Positions 18,490-27,042 of a stretch of 64,000 nt of DNA are shown one piece after another (the first letter of the stretch is position 1; each line of letters begins with the position of its first letter). Under the pieces are notes generated by a model. It had not been told where the DNA came from, did no database searches, and was given only the letters and a program-made list of their open reading frames with translations. The stretch comes from an uncultured Clostridia bacterium (GTDB taxonomy: Bacteria > Bacillota > Clostridia > Christensenellales > Borkfalkiaceae): the NCBI GenBank assembly GCA_944362555.1, contig CALVTL010000004.1, positions 24,525 through 88,524 on the forward strand, given 5' to 3'. The translations under genes and the position numbers were made by a program.

Positions 18490-19200
18490 ATGGCAAGAAA
18501 GATCGTGATAACGTCCGGGAAGGGCGGCGTCGGCAAGACGACACTCTGCTGCAATCTCGGCGTACAGCTTGCGCGCAGGGGATACCGCGTCATCGTATGC
18601 GATCTCGATTTCGGGCTCAACAATGCGGACGTGGTGCTGGGCGTCGAGAACCGCGCCCTCTACGATATTTCCGACGCCGTGGAAGGAAGGTGCCGTCCGC
18701 GGCAGGCGCTCGTGGCGCACCCGCGCTATCCGACGCTCTTTTCGCTCACCAGCAACCGCGTGCTCGAGCGCTACGTCTCGGCGCAGGCGGTGCGGCTCGT
18801 GCTGGAGGCGCTCTCTCCGCAGTTCGACTTTGTGCTCATCGACTCCCCCGCAGGCATCGAGGACGGCTTTCACCGCGCCGCCGCCTGTGCGGAGGAGGCG
18901 CTGCTCGTCACCACGCCGCACATCTCTGCGTTGCGCGACGCCGACCGCGTCGCGGGGATCTTAAAGAGTTACCGCTTTTACAGCGTGGGGCTCGTCGTCA
19001 ACTTTGCGCGGCGGGAGCGGCGGCGGGGCGGACTGCTGCTCTCCGAGGAGATCGCCGCCACGCTGCGCCTTCCGCTCGCGGGGATCGTTCCCGAGGAGGA
19101 GAAGGTGTTTTCGGAGAACATCGTCGAGCGCTCGCGCGCCTTCCGCCTGATCGCCGACCGCATTCTTGCCGCAGGCATTCCGATGAAGGGGGGAGCATGA
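18490..19200 (+). CDS. minD: Septum site-determining ATPase MinD
   Basis: 236 aa. The deviant Walker A KGGVGKTT is at 11-18, followed by a switch region with DLDFGLNNAD, Walker B FVLIDSPAG, and a short amphipathic C-terminus. MinD binds the membrane as an ATP dimer and places the division site with its partners. It is slightly short for the family, and the C-terminal membrane-targeting helix is brief. GGGAGGG precedes the ATG. The stop overlaps the next start. A MinE-like partner follows, and no MinC is seen here. Confidence 0.88.
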   Translation: MARKIVITSGKGGVGKTTLCCNLGVQLARRGYRVIVCDLDFGLNNADVVLGVENRALYDISDAVEGRCRPRQALVAHPRYPTLFSLTSNRVLERYVSAQAVRLVLEALSPQFDFVLIDSPAGIEDGFHRAAACAEEALLVTTPHISALRDADRVAGILKSYRFYSVGLVVNFARRERRRGGLLLSEEIAATLRLPLAGIVPEEEKVFSENIVERSRAFRLIADRILAAGIPMKGGA

Positions 19201-19424
19201 GAGGGGAGGAACTTCGCCGCCTTGAGGACCTGCTGCGCAGGGACAAGGCGATGATCTCGGAGGAGTGCGAGGCGGCTGCGGTGCGCGACTTCGCGCACGT
19301 TGCGCAGGAATATTTCGACCTCGACGGGCGCGTGGAATTTTCCCTGCGCGAGGAGAAGGGGGGCGGCGTCGTCACCATCTCTTTCCGCATCGTTCGTGTA
19401 AAAAATTTTACCGTTCTTTCCTGA
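19197..19424 (+). CDS. minE: MinE-like topological specificity factor
   Basis: 75 aa. The predicted fold is helix (about 20-40, containing AAAVRDFAHVAQEYF) then strands (VEFSLREE and VVTISFRI), matching the MinE C-terminal domain layout. Overall length is also right. Sequence similarity to MinE is weak and the N-terminal MinD-contact segment is shortened. The call leans on the ATGA overlap with minD. Confidence 0.65.
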   Translation: MRGEELRRLEDLLRRDKAMISEECEAAAVRDFAHVAQEYFDLDGRVEFSLREEKGGGVVTISFRIVRVKNFTVLS

Positions 19425-19439
19425 ACGCGCCCCAACCGT

Positions 19440-19468
19440 TTGACAAATTCGTTTCCTTTGTGTATAAT
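19440..19468 (+). promoter_or_regulatory. Promoter of the first DegV gene
   Basis: TTGACA, 17-bp spacer, TATAAT. Confidence 0.75.
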
Positions 19469-19502
19469 TTTCAAAAAATCAAACCGTTCAAGAGGGAGCG
19501 AC

Positions 19503-20375
19503 ATGACAAGAAAATTTGTTCTGATGACGGATACGGGCTGCGATCTGCCCGAAGAATATTACGCCCAGCACGACATTGTGCGCGTGCGGCTCGGCTTTAC
19601 GCTGGACGGCGTCACCTATGGCGGCGAGGACGGCGCGGAGATGGACGACAAGCACTTTTACGAACTGCTGCGCGGCGGCGCGATGCCCAAGACCTTCCAG
19701 ATCACGCCCGCGCAGGCGGAAGCGCAGATGGAGCCCTTCATGCAGGAGGGGAAGGACATCCTCATCCTCTCCTTCTCGTCGGGGCTCTCGGGCACGTTCG
19801 AGAGCTATCTCTCCGCCGCAAAGGAGCTCTCCGCGCGCTATCCCGCCGCAAAGGTGCGCGTCGTCGATTCGCTCTGCGCCTCGCTCGGGCAGGGGCTGCT
19901 CGTTGACTACGTCGTGAAGAAGGCGGACGAGGGCGCCTCGCTCGACGAGGCGGCGGACTACGCGGAGGACTTAAAGGGGCACATCTGCCACTTCTTCACG
20001 GTGGACGATCTCTTCCACTTAAAGCGCGGCGGCAGGGTGTCGGGCGCGACGGCGGTCGTCGGCAAGATGCTGGGCATCAAGCCCGTTCTGTATGTGGACG
20101 ACGCGGGGCATCTCATCGCCATCGGCAAGGCGATGGGGCGCAAGAAGTCGCTGGCGGCGCTCGTCGATAAGATGACGGAATTGCAGGAACTCGGAAAGGA
20201 CGACCCTGTCTTTATCAGCCACGGCGACTGCCAAGCGGACGTCGACTATCTCATCGGGCTCATCAAGAACCGTTTCGGTGCGCGCGAAATTTTCGTCAAC
20301 ATGATCGGCAGTGTCATCGGAACGCACTCGGGTGCGGGCACGGTCGCTCTCTTCTTCAAGGGACGCCACCGCTGA
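19503..20375 (+). CDS. DegV family fatty acid-binding protein, copy 1
   Basis: A 290-aa member of the DegV/FakB family, which binds a fatty acid and presents it to the kinase FakA. It has the start TDTGCDLP, SFSSGLSGTF in the first domain, VDDLFHLKRGGRV and a C-terminal IGSVIGTHSGAGT. These match the ligand-pocket Ser/Thr and the conserved His-x-G region. GAGGGAG precedes the ATG. Two further DegV genes lie in this window (21942 and 52270). Confidence 0.92.
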   Translation: MTRKFVLMTDTGCDLPEEYYAQHDIVRVRLGFTLDGVTYGGEDGAEMDDKHFYELLRGGAMPKTFQITPAQAEAQMEPFMQEGKDILILSFSSGLSGTFESYLSAAKELSARYPAAKVRVVDSLCASLGQGLLVDYVVKKADEGASLDEAADYAEDLKGHICHFFTVDDLFHLKRGGRVSGATAVVGKMLGIKPVLYVDDAGHLIAIGKAMGRKKSLAALVDKMTELQELGKDDPVFISHGDCQADVDYLIGLIKNRFGAREIFVNMIGSVIGTHSGAGTVALFFKGRHR

Positions 20376-20389
20376 ACAATGCAGGGAGG

Positions 20390-20415
20390 GGCGCGGGACA
20401 TCCCGCGCCTTTTTT
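20390..20415 (+). terminator. Terminator after the first DegV gene
   Basis: GGCGCGGGA-CA-TCCCGCGCC followed by TTTTTT. Confidence 0.9.
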
Positions 20416-20465
20416 GCTGTCAAAAATCCCCCGTCCGCGCATATACTGCGGGAGGGGGAAGGTGA

Positions 20466-21140
20466 ATGCGGGTAGAATTTGTGACCAACGGCACACTTGC
20501 ACAATTTGCGCAGCGCGGCGAAGCCGAACGGGCGGACGTCATCGTGTGCGGCTTTCAGGCGCTCGGCGAGGTGAGCTACGAACGAGAATTGAAGGGGGAG
20601 ACGGGGCTATTCTACGACGTCGCGCTCCTCTCGCGCGAGCGCGCCTGCACGGTGGTGAGCGGGTGCTTCACAGACGCGCGCGGCATGAAAAAGAAGTCGG
20701 TCGTCGTGGCGGAGCGCGGGCGGGTACTGGGCGTTTCGGATATGCTCAACCGTCTGGACGGCAGCCGGTTCTGCGCGGGCGCAGGTGTCAAGATCTTTGA
20801 AACGAATGCGGGAAAGCTCGGCATTGTCGTCGCGGAAGATCTGTATTTTTCGCGCGTCGTCGAGACGCTCTCCGTCTGCGGGGCGGACGCCGCCGTGTGC
20901 GTGTTTGAACAGTTCACGGAGGGGATGGAGCCCCTCCTCGCGCGTGCGCAGGCGTTTTTGTGCGGCATTCCCGTTTTATTGTGCGGCTACGGCTATGCGC
21001 TCATCGCCGACATCGCGGGCAAGGTGCGCTTTGCCTCCGCGCAGAGCCCCTGTCTTTTCGACCTCGAAAAGGAACAGGCGTATCATCTGGTGGAGACGCG
21101 CCGCCGCGGCATCTACCGCAGTGCGGGAAAAAAATTTTAA
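20466..21140 (+). CDS. Carbon-nitrogen hydrolase (nitrilase) family protein lacking the catalytic Cys
   Basis: 224 aa. The segment GKLGIVVAEDLYFSRVVETL and the following GADAAVCV match the nitrilase core G-x-x-I-C-x-D-x-x-F-P. The nucleophilic Cys is Ala123 and the flanking Asp125 remains. The catalytic Lys region normally before it is also unrecognisable (LGVSDMLNRLD). It therefore looks like a pseudoenzyme, perhaps a binding or scaffold protein. GGAGG precedes the ATG. Fold assignment is moderately certain; activity is doubtful. Confidence 0.65.
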   Translation: MRVEFVTNGTLAQFAQRGEAERADVIVCGFQALGEVSYERELKGETGLFYDVALLSRERACTVVSGCFTDARGMKKKSVVVAERGRVLGVSDMLNRLDGSRFCAGAGVKIFETNAGKLGIVVAEDLYFSRVVETLSVCGADAAVCVFEQFTEGMEPLLARAQAFLCGIPVLLCGYGYALIADIAGKVRFASAQSPCLFDLEKEQAYHLVETRRRGIYRSAGKKF

Positions 21141-21144
21141 GGTC

Positions 21145-21173
21145 TTGCAATCGGCTGAAAAATGTGGTATACT
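21145..21173 (+). promoter_or_regulatory. Promoter of the first HEPN-like/CBS gene
   Basis: TTGCAA, 17-bp spacer, TATACT, then 6 nt (CTTGCC) to the ATG; leaderless geometry. Confidence 0.7.
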
Positions 21174-21179
21174 CTTGCC

Positions 21180-21887
21180 ATGAGCAACGCCATCGACTTT
21201 ATTTCCGCCTATAACACCATTGATTCCAAGCTGCGCGCCATCTACCGCGGGCGCGGCAATCTGCAGTTTTCCGACCTCGTCCGCCGCTGCGCCGAATTCA
21301 ACAACACGGTGCGCAAGTATGAGGAGGATCTGCTGCTGTGCGCCAAGCTGCGCAACGTCATCGTGCACGACAGCAACAAGGACCGCATCATCGCCGAACC
21401 CTGCGACGATATGACGCAGCTCATCTGCCACGTCGCCGAGCTGTTGAGCCGCCCGCCCCGCCTCGCCGTCTTAAAGGATAAGAACGTCACGGGCATCGAC
21501 GGGGACGCCACGCTCGCCGACGCACTCGTGCGCATCGCGCAGACCAACTATTCCAATCTCCCCGTCTACCGTAAGGGCAGGATGCTGGGCATCCTCAACA
21601 ACCGCCGCCTCGTGCGCGTCATGGGGCAGGCGCTCGAGAAAGGGGAGGACATGGACGAATTCCTCACGACGCCCTGTTCGGACGTCCTGCGGGAGGAGGA
21701 CATGAACAGGTTCTACCGCGTGCTGGGCAAAAAGAACACGGTGCAGGAGGCGATCGATGCCTTTGAGGACAACCGCAAACTCCTCGCCGTCGTCGTCACG
21801 GAAAACGGCTATGCGGGGGACACCATCGTCAATCTCCTCACCAGTGCCGACATTCCCATGCTCATGCGCATTCTCGAAGAGGGGTAA
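21180..21887 (+). CDS. HEPN-like domain fused to CBS pair, copy 1
   Basis: 235 aa. Residues 1-95 are all-helical and contain KLRNVIVHD, a perfect Rx4H motif (Arg58, His63) as in HEPN ribonucleases. Residues 100-235 form two CBS motifs (SNLPVYRKGRMLGILNN and LAVVVTENGYAGDTIVNLLT), which usually bind adenine nucleotides. A paralogue at 27150-27890 has the same architecture and the same Arg/His. Function is not established; a nucleotide-gated RNA-binding or RNA-cutting protein is one inference. There is no ribosome site; the ATG is 6 nt after the -10 box. Confidence 0.75.
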   Translation: MSNAIDFISAYNTIDSKLRAIYRGRGNLQFSDLVRRCAEFNNTVRKYEEDLLLCAKLRNVIVHDSNKDRIIAEPCDDMTQLICHVAELLSRPPRLAVLKDKNVTGIDGDATLADALVRIAQTNYSNLPVYRKGRMLGILNNRRLVRVMGQALEKGEDMDEFLTTPCSDVLREEDMNRFYRVLGKKNTVQEAIDAFEDNRKLLAVVVTENGYAGDTIVNLLTSADIPMLMRILEEG

Positions 21888-21888
21888 G

Positions 21889-21918
21889 AAAAAAGCGGAC
21901 ATAAGTGTCCGCTTTTTT
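21889..21918. terminator. Bidirectional terminator between convergent genes
   Basis: AAAAAGCGGACA-TAAG-TGTCCGCTTTTTT. A/T runs flank the stem on both sides, serving the CBS gene on plus and DegV on minus. Confidence 0.9.
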
Positions 21919-21941
21919 GATGACGTTATGGATTTTTCGGG

Positions 21942-22811
21942 TCATTTGAGCGCGCGGGTCGCCGTGACGGCGAGCGCGCCCGGTCCGATGTGGCAGGACA
22001 CGGAGAGGGAGAGGGGGTCGACGTAGACGACGGAAAGGTCGGGAAAGACGGTCTCCAATTCCTGTTTGAAGAGCTCCGCCTCGGCGGCGCTGTCGGTATG
22101 CGCGATGGAGAGCGTCATTTCGCCCGCCGCACGCAGGGGCGCGAAGCGCGTTTCAAGGTCGTGCTTTACGGCGCCGATCATCTCCTGTTTCGCCTGCTTG
22201 AAGGAGAGCACCTTTTTGTAGGCGTCGAGCTTTTCGCCCTGGATCTGCAGAACGGGCTTGATGCGCAAAATGGAGCCGACGAGGGCTGCGGCGGGGGTGA
22301 GCCGTCCGCCCTTTTTCAGATATTTGAGGGTGTCGAGGGAGATATAGATGCTCGAATCGTGCGCGGTCTGTTCGAGATACTCCTTGATCTCCGCGGCGGA
22401 ACAGCCCTTTTCGGCGAGCTTCATTGCGTCGATCGCGCTCTGTTTGAGCGTGACGGAGATGCGCTGATTGTCCACGACCTGCACCCGTCCGCCATAGTCC
22501 TTTGCAAGGTTCTGCGCCGTGTGGCAGGTCTCCGAGAGGCCGCTCGACATGGGGATGTGCACGATCTCGTCGTACTCTTTGAGAAGTTCGTCCCAGAGCT
22601 CGGTGACCGCCGTGACGGAGGGCTGCGAGGTGGATACGGTCGCGTTTCCGCGCAGGTGCTCGTAGAACTCCTGCTGCGTGAGGTTGATGTCCTCGTAGTA
22701 CTCTTCGCCATCGATCAGAAAGGGCATCGGGATGACGGAAAGCCCCAGCTTTTTCGCCTCCGCCTGCGTGATGCCGCTGTTGGAATCGGTGACGACCCTG
22801 ATTTTCGACAT
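21942..22811 (-). CDS. DegV family fatty acid-binding protein, copy 2
   Basis: 289 aa. It starts MSKIRVVTDSNSG and has IPMSSGLSETCHTA, LKYLKKGGRL and a C-terminal SCHIGPGALAV, all DegV/FakB signatures. The start at 22811 has GGAG upstream; longer in-frame starts lack one. It is divergent from nfnAB, with face-to-face promoters. It is diverged from copy 1, so different lipid preferences are likely. Confidence 0.92.
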   Translation of the reverse strand: MSKIRVVTDSNSGITQAEAKKLGLSVIPMPFLIDGEEYYEDINLTQQEFYEHLRGNATVSTSQPSVTAVTELWDELLKEYDEIVHIPMSSGLSETCHTAQNLAKDYGGRVQVVDNQRISVTLKQSAIDAMKLAEKGCSAAEIKEYLEQTAHDSSIYISLDTLKYLKKGGRLTPAAALVGSILRIKPVLQIQGEKLDAYKKVLSFKQAKQEMIGAVKHDLETRFAPLRAAGEMTLSIAHTDSAAEAELFKQELETVFPDLSVVYVDPLSLSVSCHIGPGALAVTATRALK

Positions 22812-22853
22812 ATTGTTCTCCAATCTTTTTATTTCATTTATTGAACTAATTTC

Positions 22854-22882
22854 ATTATAGCCCATCGCGCGGGGAAAGTCAA
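22854..22882 (-). promoter_or_regulatory. Promoter of DegV copy 2
   Basis: Minus strand TTGACT, 17-bp spacer, TATAAT. Confidence 0.75.
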
Positions 22883-22926
22883 CAGAAATCGGCGGCGCGT
22901 TCTGCGAAAATTCCTCCTGTCTCACA

Positions 22927-22955
22927 TTGACATTTTTCGTGCCAAATAGTATAAT
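22927..22955 (+). promoter_or_regulatory. Promoter of nfnAB
   Basis: TTGACA, 17-bp spacer, TATAAT. About 30 nt leader follows, with GAAGGAG before the chosen ATG at 22991. Confidence 0.8.
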
Positions 22956-22990
22956 ATTTCATGCAAGCCAATTTGAAGGAGCAAAAGAGT

Positions 22991-23833
22991 ATGTTCGAGA
23001 TCGTCAGAAAGGAGGCGCTCAATCCCACCGTCATGCGGATGGACATCAAGGCGCCCCTTGTAGCCAAAAAGGCGAAGGCGGGGCAGTTCGTCATCCTGCG
23101 CGCCGACGAGCGCGGCGAGCGCATCCCGCTCACCGTTGCGGGGTGCGACAGGGAGGTGGGCACCGTTACCATCATCTTCCAGATCGTGGGCGGCGCGACG
23201 ATGACGCTTGCAACGCTCAAAGAGGGCGGCTGCGTTGCCGATTTTGTCGGCCCGCTCGGCACGCCAACCCACATCGAGGGATTGAAAAAGGTCGCCGTCG
23301 TCGGCGGCGGCGTGGGCTGCGCCATCGCGTTGCCCGTCGCAAGGGCGCTGCATGAACAGGGGTGCGAAGTCACTTCCATCGTCGGGTTCCGTAGCCGCGA
23401 CCTCGTCATTCTGGAGGACGAGTTCCGCGCGGTGAGCAAGCACTTTTATATGATGACGGACGACGGTTCGTACGGCGAGAAGGGCAACGTGTGCGTGCCC
23501 CTCGGAAAACTTCTTGCGGGCGGCGAACAGTTCGACGAAGTCATCACCATCGGACCGCTCGTTATGATGAAATTCGTCGCGGCGGCGACCAAGCCGTACG
23601 GCATCAAGACGGTCGCCAGCATGAACCCCATCATGATCGACGGAACTGGGATGTGCGGCTGCTGCCGCGTCACGGTGGGCGGCGAGATGAAGTTCGCCTG
23701 CGTGGACGGACCCGACTTCGACGCGCACCTCATCGACTTCGACGAGGCGATGAAGCGTTCGCGCACCTATGTCGAATTTGAGGCAAAGGCGCGCGAGAAA
23801 CACTGCAATCTGTTCAAAAAGGAGGTGGAGTGA
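22991..23833 (+). CDS. nfnA: NfnA-type NADH/ferredoxin:NADP+ oxidoreductase alpha subunit
   Basis: 280 aa. A ferredoxin-reductase-like FAD domain comes first, then an NAD-binding domain (VAVVGGGVGCAIALPVA). It ends in a CGCC...C cluster motif (GMCGCCRVTVGG) that ligates [2Fe-2S]. The same family includes dihydroorotate dehydrogenase electron-transfer subunits, but the immediate NfnB/GltD-like partner supports NfnA. In Nfn, this subunit handles NADH and the complex bifurcates electrons between NADP+, ferredoxin and NAD+. The start at 22991 is preferred over 22961, which sits 6 nt from the -10. Confidence 0.88.
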   Translation: MFEIVRKEALNPTVMRMDIKAPLVAKKAKAGQFVILRADERGERIPLTVAGCDREVGTVTIIFQIVGGATMTLATLKEGGCVADFVGPLGTPTHIEGLKKVAVVGGGVGCAIALPVARALHEQGCEVTSIVGFRSRDLVILEDEFRAVSKHFYMMTDDGSYGEKGNVCVPLGKLLAGGEQFDEVITIGPLVMMKFVAAATKPYGIKTVASMNPIMIDGTGMCGCCRVTVGGEMKFACVDGPDFDAHLIDFDEAMKRSRTYVEFEAKAREKHCNLFKKEVE

Positions 23834-23834
23834 G

Positions 23835-25229
23835 ATGCCCAAGTTCAACATGGACCCCAAAAAACATCCCATGCCTTCGCAGGAGCCCCTCGTCCGCAAT
23901 AAAAATTTCAAGGAGGTCGCCCTCGGCTATGACGAGGCGACCGCTGTGGAGGAGGCAAAGCGCTGCCTGAACTGCAAAAACAAGCCCTGCGTCGCGGGTT
24001 GTCCCGTGGCGGTGGACATCCCCGCCTTCATTGCGCTCGTCGCGGAGGGGAAGTTTGAGGAGGCGTATGAGGTCATCGCGCGCACGTCCTCCCTGCCCGC
24101 CGTCTGCGGCAGAGTCTGCCCGCAGGAGACGCAGTGCGAGGGCAAGTGCACGCGCGGCATCAAGGGCGAGCCTGTCGGCATCGGAAGGCTGGAGCGTTTC
24201 GTCGCCGACTATCACATGGCGCATTCCTCCGCGCCCGCCAAAAAGCCGCAGCCGAACGGGCACAAGGTCGCCGTAGTCGGCTCGGGCCCCGCGGGGCTCA
24301 CCTGCGCGGGCGATCTTGCCAAGCTCGGCTATGACGTCACCGTGTTCGAGGCGCTGCACGTCGCGGGCGGCGTCCTCGTGTACGGCATTCCCGAATTCCG
24401 TCTGCCCAAGGCGATCGTGCAAAAGGAAGTGGACGGCTTAAAGGCGCTCGGCGTGAAGATCGAGACGGATTCCGTCATCGGGCGCGTGCTCACCATTGAG
24501 GAGCTCAAAGAGGAATACGGCTTCGAGGCGGTGTTCCTCGGAACGGGCGCCGGGCTTCCCCGTTTCATGGGCATCCGGGGCGAGGGCGCCAAGGGGGTGT
24601 TCTCCGCCAATGAATATCTCACCCGCACCAATCTCATGAAGGCGTACGAGGAGGGGAGCGAAACGCCCATCCTGCACGCGAAGAAGGTGGCGGTCGTCGG
24701 CGGCGGGAATGTCGCGATGGACGCGGCGCGCTGCGCAAAGCGTTTGGGTGCGGAGACGGTGTACATCGTCTACCGCCGTTCGGAGGCGGAGCTGCCCGCC
24801 CGCCGTGAGGAGGTGGAGCACGCCAAGGAGGAGGAGATCGTCTTCCGCCTGCTCACCAATCCCGTGGAAATTCTGACGGATGCGGACGACAACGTGACGG
24901 GGCTGCGCTGCATCCGCATGGAGCTGGGCGAACCGGACGCCTCGGGGCGCCGCCGTCCCGTCGAAGTCGCGGGCAGTGAGTTCGAGATGGAGGTGGACTG
25001 CGTCATCATGGCGTTGGGCACGTCGCCCAATCCGCTCATCAAGCAGACGACGCCCGGACTTGCCACGCAGCGCCGCGGGGAGATCGTCGCCGACGAGAAC
25101 GGCAAGACGAGCCTTGACGGCGTCTATGCGGGCGGCGACGCCGTGACGGGCGCCGCGACCGTCATCCTTGCGATGGGCGCGGGCAAGACGGCTGCAAAAG
25201 CCATCGACGAATATCTCCGCAGCAAATAA
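23835..25229 (+). CDS. nfnB: NfnB-type / homotetrameric glutamate synthase-like NADPH subunit
   Basis: 464 aa. The N-terminal domain has two [4Fe-4S] cysteine sets (CLNCKNKPCVAGCP and CGRVCPQETQCEGKC). FAD-binding VVGSGPAGLTCAG and NADPH-binding VVGGGNVAMDAARCAKR motifs follow. The C-terminus is GGDAVTGAATVILAMGAGK. It is annotated elsewhere as GltA or GltD, but sitting one base after nfnA makes it the Nfn large subunit. With Rnf in the same window it completes a ferredoxin-NAD(H)-NADP(H) exchange route. Confidence 0.92.
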   Translation: MPKFNMDPKKHPMPSQEPLVRNKNFKEVALGYDEATAVEEAKRCLNCKNKPCVAGCPVAVDIPAFIALVAEGKFEEAYEVIARTSSLPAVCGRVCPQETQCEGKCTRGIKGEPVGIGRLERFVADYHMAHSSAPAKKPQPNGHKVAVVGSGPAGLTCAGDLAKLGYDVTVFEALHVAGGVLVYGIPEFRLPKAIVQKEVDGLKALGVKIETDSVIGRVLTIEELKEEYGFEAVFLGTGAGLPRFMGIRGEGAKGVFSANEYLTRTNLMKAYEEGSETPILHAKKVAVVGGGNVAMDAARCAKRLGAETVYIVYRRSEAELPARREEVEHAKEEEIVFRLLTNPVEILTDADDNVTGLRCIRMELGEPDASGRRRPVEVAGSEFEMEVDCVIMALGTSPNPLIKQTTPGLATQRRGEIVADENGKTSLDGVYAGGDAVTGAATVILAMGAGKTAAKAIDEYLRSK

Positions 25230-25304
25230 AGTTTGATTTGGAAAAGCGCCGGCGCTCCCGAAGGACGGCAGGGGATTTTCCGCAAAAACAGCATAACAAA
25301 AACA

Positions 25305-25348
25305 CAGCGCACGATATCTTGCGAGCAAGACAGTGCGCTGGTTTATTT
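25305..25348 (+). terminator. Likely terminator after nfnB
   Basis: CAGCGCAC / GTGCGCTG arms with an inner CTTGC/GCAAG hairpin, followed by GTTTATTTT. Confidence 0.65.
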
Positions 25349-25387
25349 TGTCGTTGCGATAAGAAAAACGGGGACGGGGGAGAAGAC

Positions 25388-25834
25388 ATGACGATAAAGG
25401 AAATCGGATATTCGGAACGCGTCGCGGTCCGGTTGATCGCGCTTTCGGAAGAATGGGAGCGGGAAAATTCCTGTTACGGTTATCGCAGAAACAGCGCGGA
25501 CGACCTCAAAGAGAAACGCATCTTTGTTGCCGAGGACAACGATCTGATCTGCGGATATTTGTTCGGTCATCGCACAACGACCGAGAAGGATACTTCAATT
25601 TATAAAGCGGGAACCTCGTGTTTTGAAATCGATGAGTTGTACGTCAAGGCGCAATATCGGAATCGCGGGGTCGGGAAAAAGCTGTTTCTTTACGCAGAAA
25701 AGGCGGTTTCGCCCGACGTTGACATGATCATGCTCACCGCAGCCGCCAAAAATTTCCGTGCGGTGCTGCATTTCTATATCGATGAGCTTGGAATGGATTT
25801 TTGGAGCGCGCGCCTTTTCAAAAGGATCGGATGA
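25388..25834 (+). CDS. GNAT family N-acetyltransferase
   Basis: 148 aa with the acetyl-CoA-binding motif A as VKAQYRNRGVGKKLFLYAE (about 80-98), preceded by the CFEIDELY strand and followed by LTAAAKN. The acceptor is unknown. The ATG is selected by a GGGGGAGAAG site. Adenine- and thymine-richer than its neighbours by eye. Confidence 0.85.
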   Translation: MTIKEIGYSERVAVRLIALSEEWERENSCYGYRRNSADDLKEKRIFVAEDNDLICGYLFGHRTTTEKDTSIYKAGTSCFEIDELYVKAQYRNRGVGKKLFLYAEKAVSPDVDMIMLTAAAKNFRAVLHFYIDELGMDFWSARLFKRIG

Positions 25835-25881
25835 ATTTTGCTCTTTATGGGGATCGCCGCCGCAAGCGCCGCTACATAAAA

Positions 25882-26370
25882 TCATTTCGGAAGCCGTTTT
25901 TTCAGATAGCAGCAGTCCGTTTCCATCCCGCAGCGCGCATAGAGCGCAAGCGCGCGTTGATTGTAGGCGGAAACGCAGAGCTGCATCCATTCGCAGCCCT
26001 GTTCTGTGAAGTAGCGCTCCGCGCGGGCAAGGAGCGCCGTTCCGATGCCCTTGCCGCGCAGGGCTGCGGTCACGACAAGGTCGCTGATAAAGCCGCATTT
26101 CGGACAGGCCGTCGTGAGTTTGCTCTCCTCGCCGCAGGTCGGGATGGTACAGATGACGACGCCGACGGGCGCGTCATCCTCCATCGCGAGAAAGATCTTC
26201 CCCGAATGCTTTTGCACGGCGTTCAATGCGTGCGCGAAGTACCCGTCGCGGTAGGTGTCGCGCAGGACGATGATGCGGTAGGGGTCGATCGACGCGAGAT
26301 GGCTCTGTAGTTCGACGAGCAGGTCTTTGACGGCGTCTTCATAGGCGGGCGTGTATTCGGCGATCTCCAT
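25882..26370 (-). CDS. GNAT family N-acetyltransferase
   Basis: 162 aa with ISDLVVTAALRGKGIGTALLARAERYF as the beta4/motif A segment (cofactor loop RGKGIG) and a C-terminal NQRALALYARCGM, typical of RimI-like enzymes. A CPKC pair near residue 90 is unusual. Upstream on the same strand is the ~600-nt non-coding region with a strong promoter, so this gene may either follow that RNA as a very long leader or have its own weak promoter. Acceptor unknown. Confidence 0.87.
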   Translation of the reverse strand: MEIAEYTPAYEDAVKDLLVELQSHLASIDPYRIIVLRDTYRDGYFAHALNAVQKHSGKIFLAMEDDAPVGVVICTIPTCGEESKLTTACPKCGFISDLVVTAALRGKGIGTALLARAERYFTEQGCEWMQLCVSAYNQRALALYARCGMETDCCYLKKRLPK

Positions 26371-26418
26371 GGGGCAGATGTTCTCCGTTGAGTAAATTTT
26401 TGAAATCGGACAAAGTAA

Positions 26419-26450
26419 GGGGCGTATCTTGCGATACGCCCCCGTTTTTT
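26419..26450. terminator. Strong hairpin, probable bidirectional terminator
   Basis: GGGGCGTATC / GATACGCCCC, 10 bp. On plus it is followed by CGTTTTTT. On minus its loop is GCAA (a GNRA tetraloop) and the tail is TTACTTT. It marks the 3' edge of the candidate RNA. Confidence 0.75.
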
Positions 26451-27008
26451 CATGGCGTTTATCATCATTTCGGTCGCTGATTCCGAAAAGTTCGATCTAA
26501 AGTCGTACTTACACTTTTCAACCTATCTTCCTTGCGTCTTGTTCGGTTGAACTCCTGGCTTTCGATCAGAAATTTCTTTCCCTTTTGCGCTCCGTTTTAC
26601 CTTCTGCCTTCCGATGGGGGATCGTTTTCACATTTTCCACTTATGCGACTTTGTGGAACCTGCTTCATCGGTCTTTCATCTTATTGCTTCCGGCGGATGT
26701 TAAACCCATGCAACGAATGGAATTTCCTTTGGTTTTTGGTTTCCCTGTCTGTTTCCGTACGCGAAACTTCTCGTCTGCGGGTGGAATCCTTTTTCGTCTC
26801 TCAATCCGTTCCTTTTCCGTTCCCTCGCTTTTACTTTGCCTGCATCTTTTCTTTTTACTCTCTCATCTCTTCCCGTACCGATCATACGATCGTCCCGCAG
26901 AGGATACGCTTTGAAATAAGATTTGAAAAGGAAATTTGCCTGCTTGGTTTGGCGTGTTCCCGTTCCATTCCTGTTTTGAGGAACTTCCTTGGGTCATTCC
27001 CTTGTTGT
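26419..27008 (-). ncRNA. Candidate large structured non-coding RNA (~590 nt)
   Basis: A 780-bp gap between genes holds a consensus promoter on the minus strand and ends at a GNRA-capped hairpin. The intervening transcript is strongly purine-rich and U-poor, unlike the GC-rich coding surroundings. It has no good reading frame, and local helices are visible: CGATC-GTAT-GATCG inside CGTA.CC/GGTACG, TTCCAC/GTGGAA, and GAAAAGT/ACTTTTC. I do not recognise a known class. It could instead be a very long leader of the GNAT gene. Confidence 0.5.
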
Positions 27009-27014
27009 GCCTTC

Positions 27015-27042
27015 ATTATAGCATGGATTTTTAGTTTGTCAA
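27015..27042 (-). promoter_or_regulatory. Promoter of the candidate large RNA
   Basis: Minus strand TTGACA, 16-bp spacer, TATAAT; the best promoter match in the gap, with no coding sequence behind it for over 600 nt. Confidence 0.8.

Noticed and set aside
25238-25387. Longer N-terminus for the first GNAT gene
   Set aside because: It would read through the terminator hairpin after nfnB, and the ATG at 25388 has a good ribosome site.
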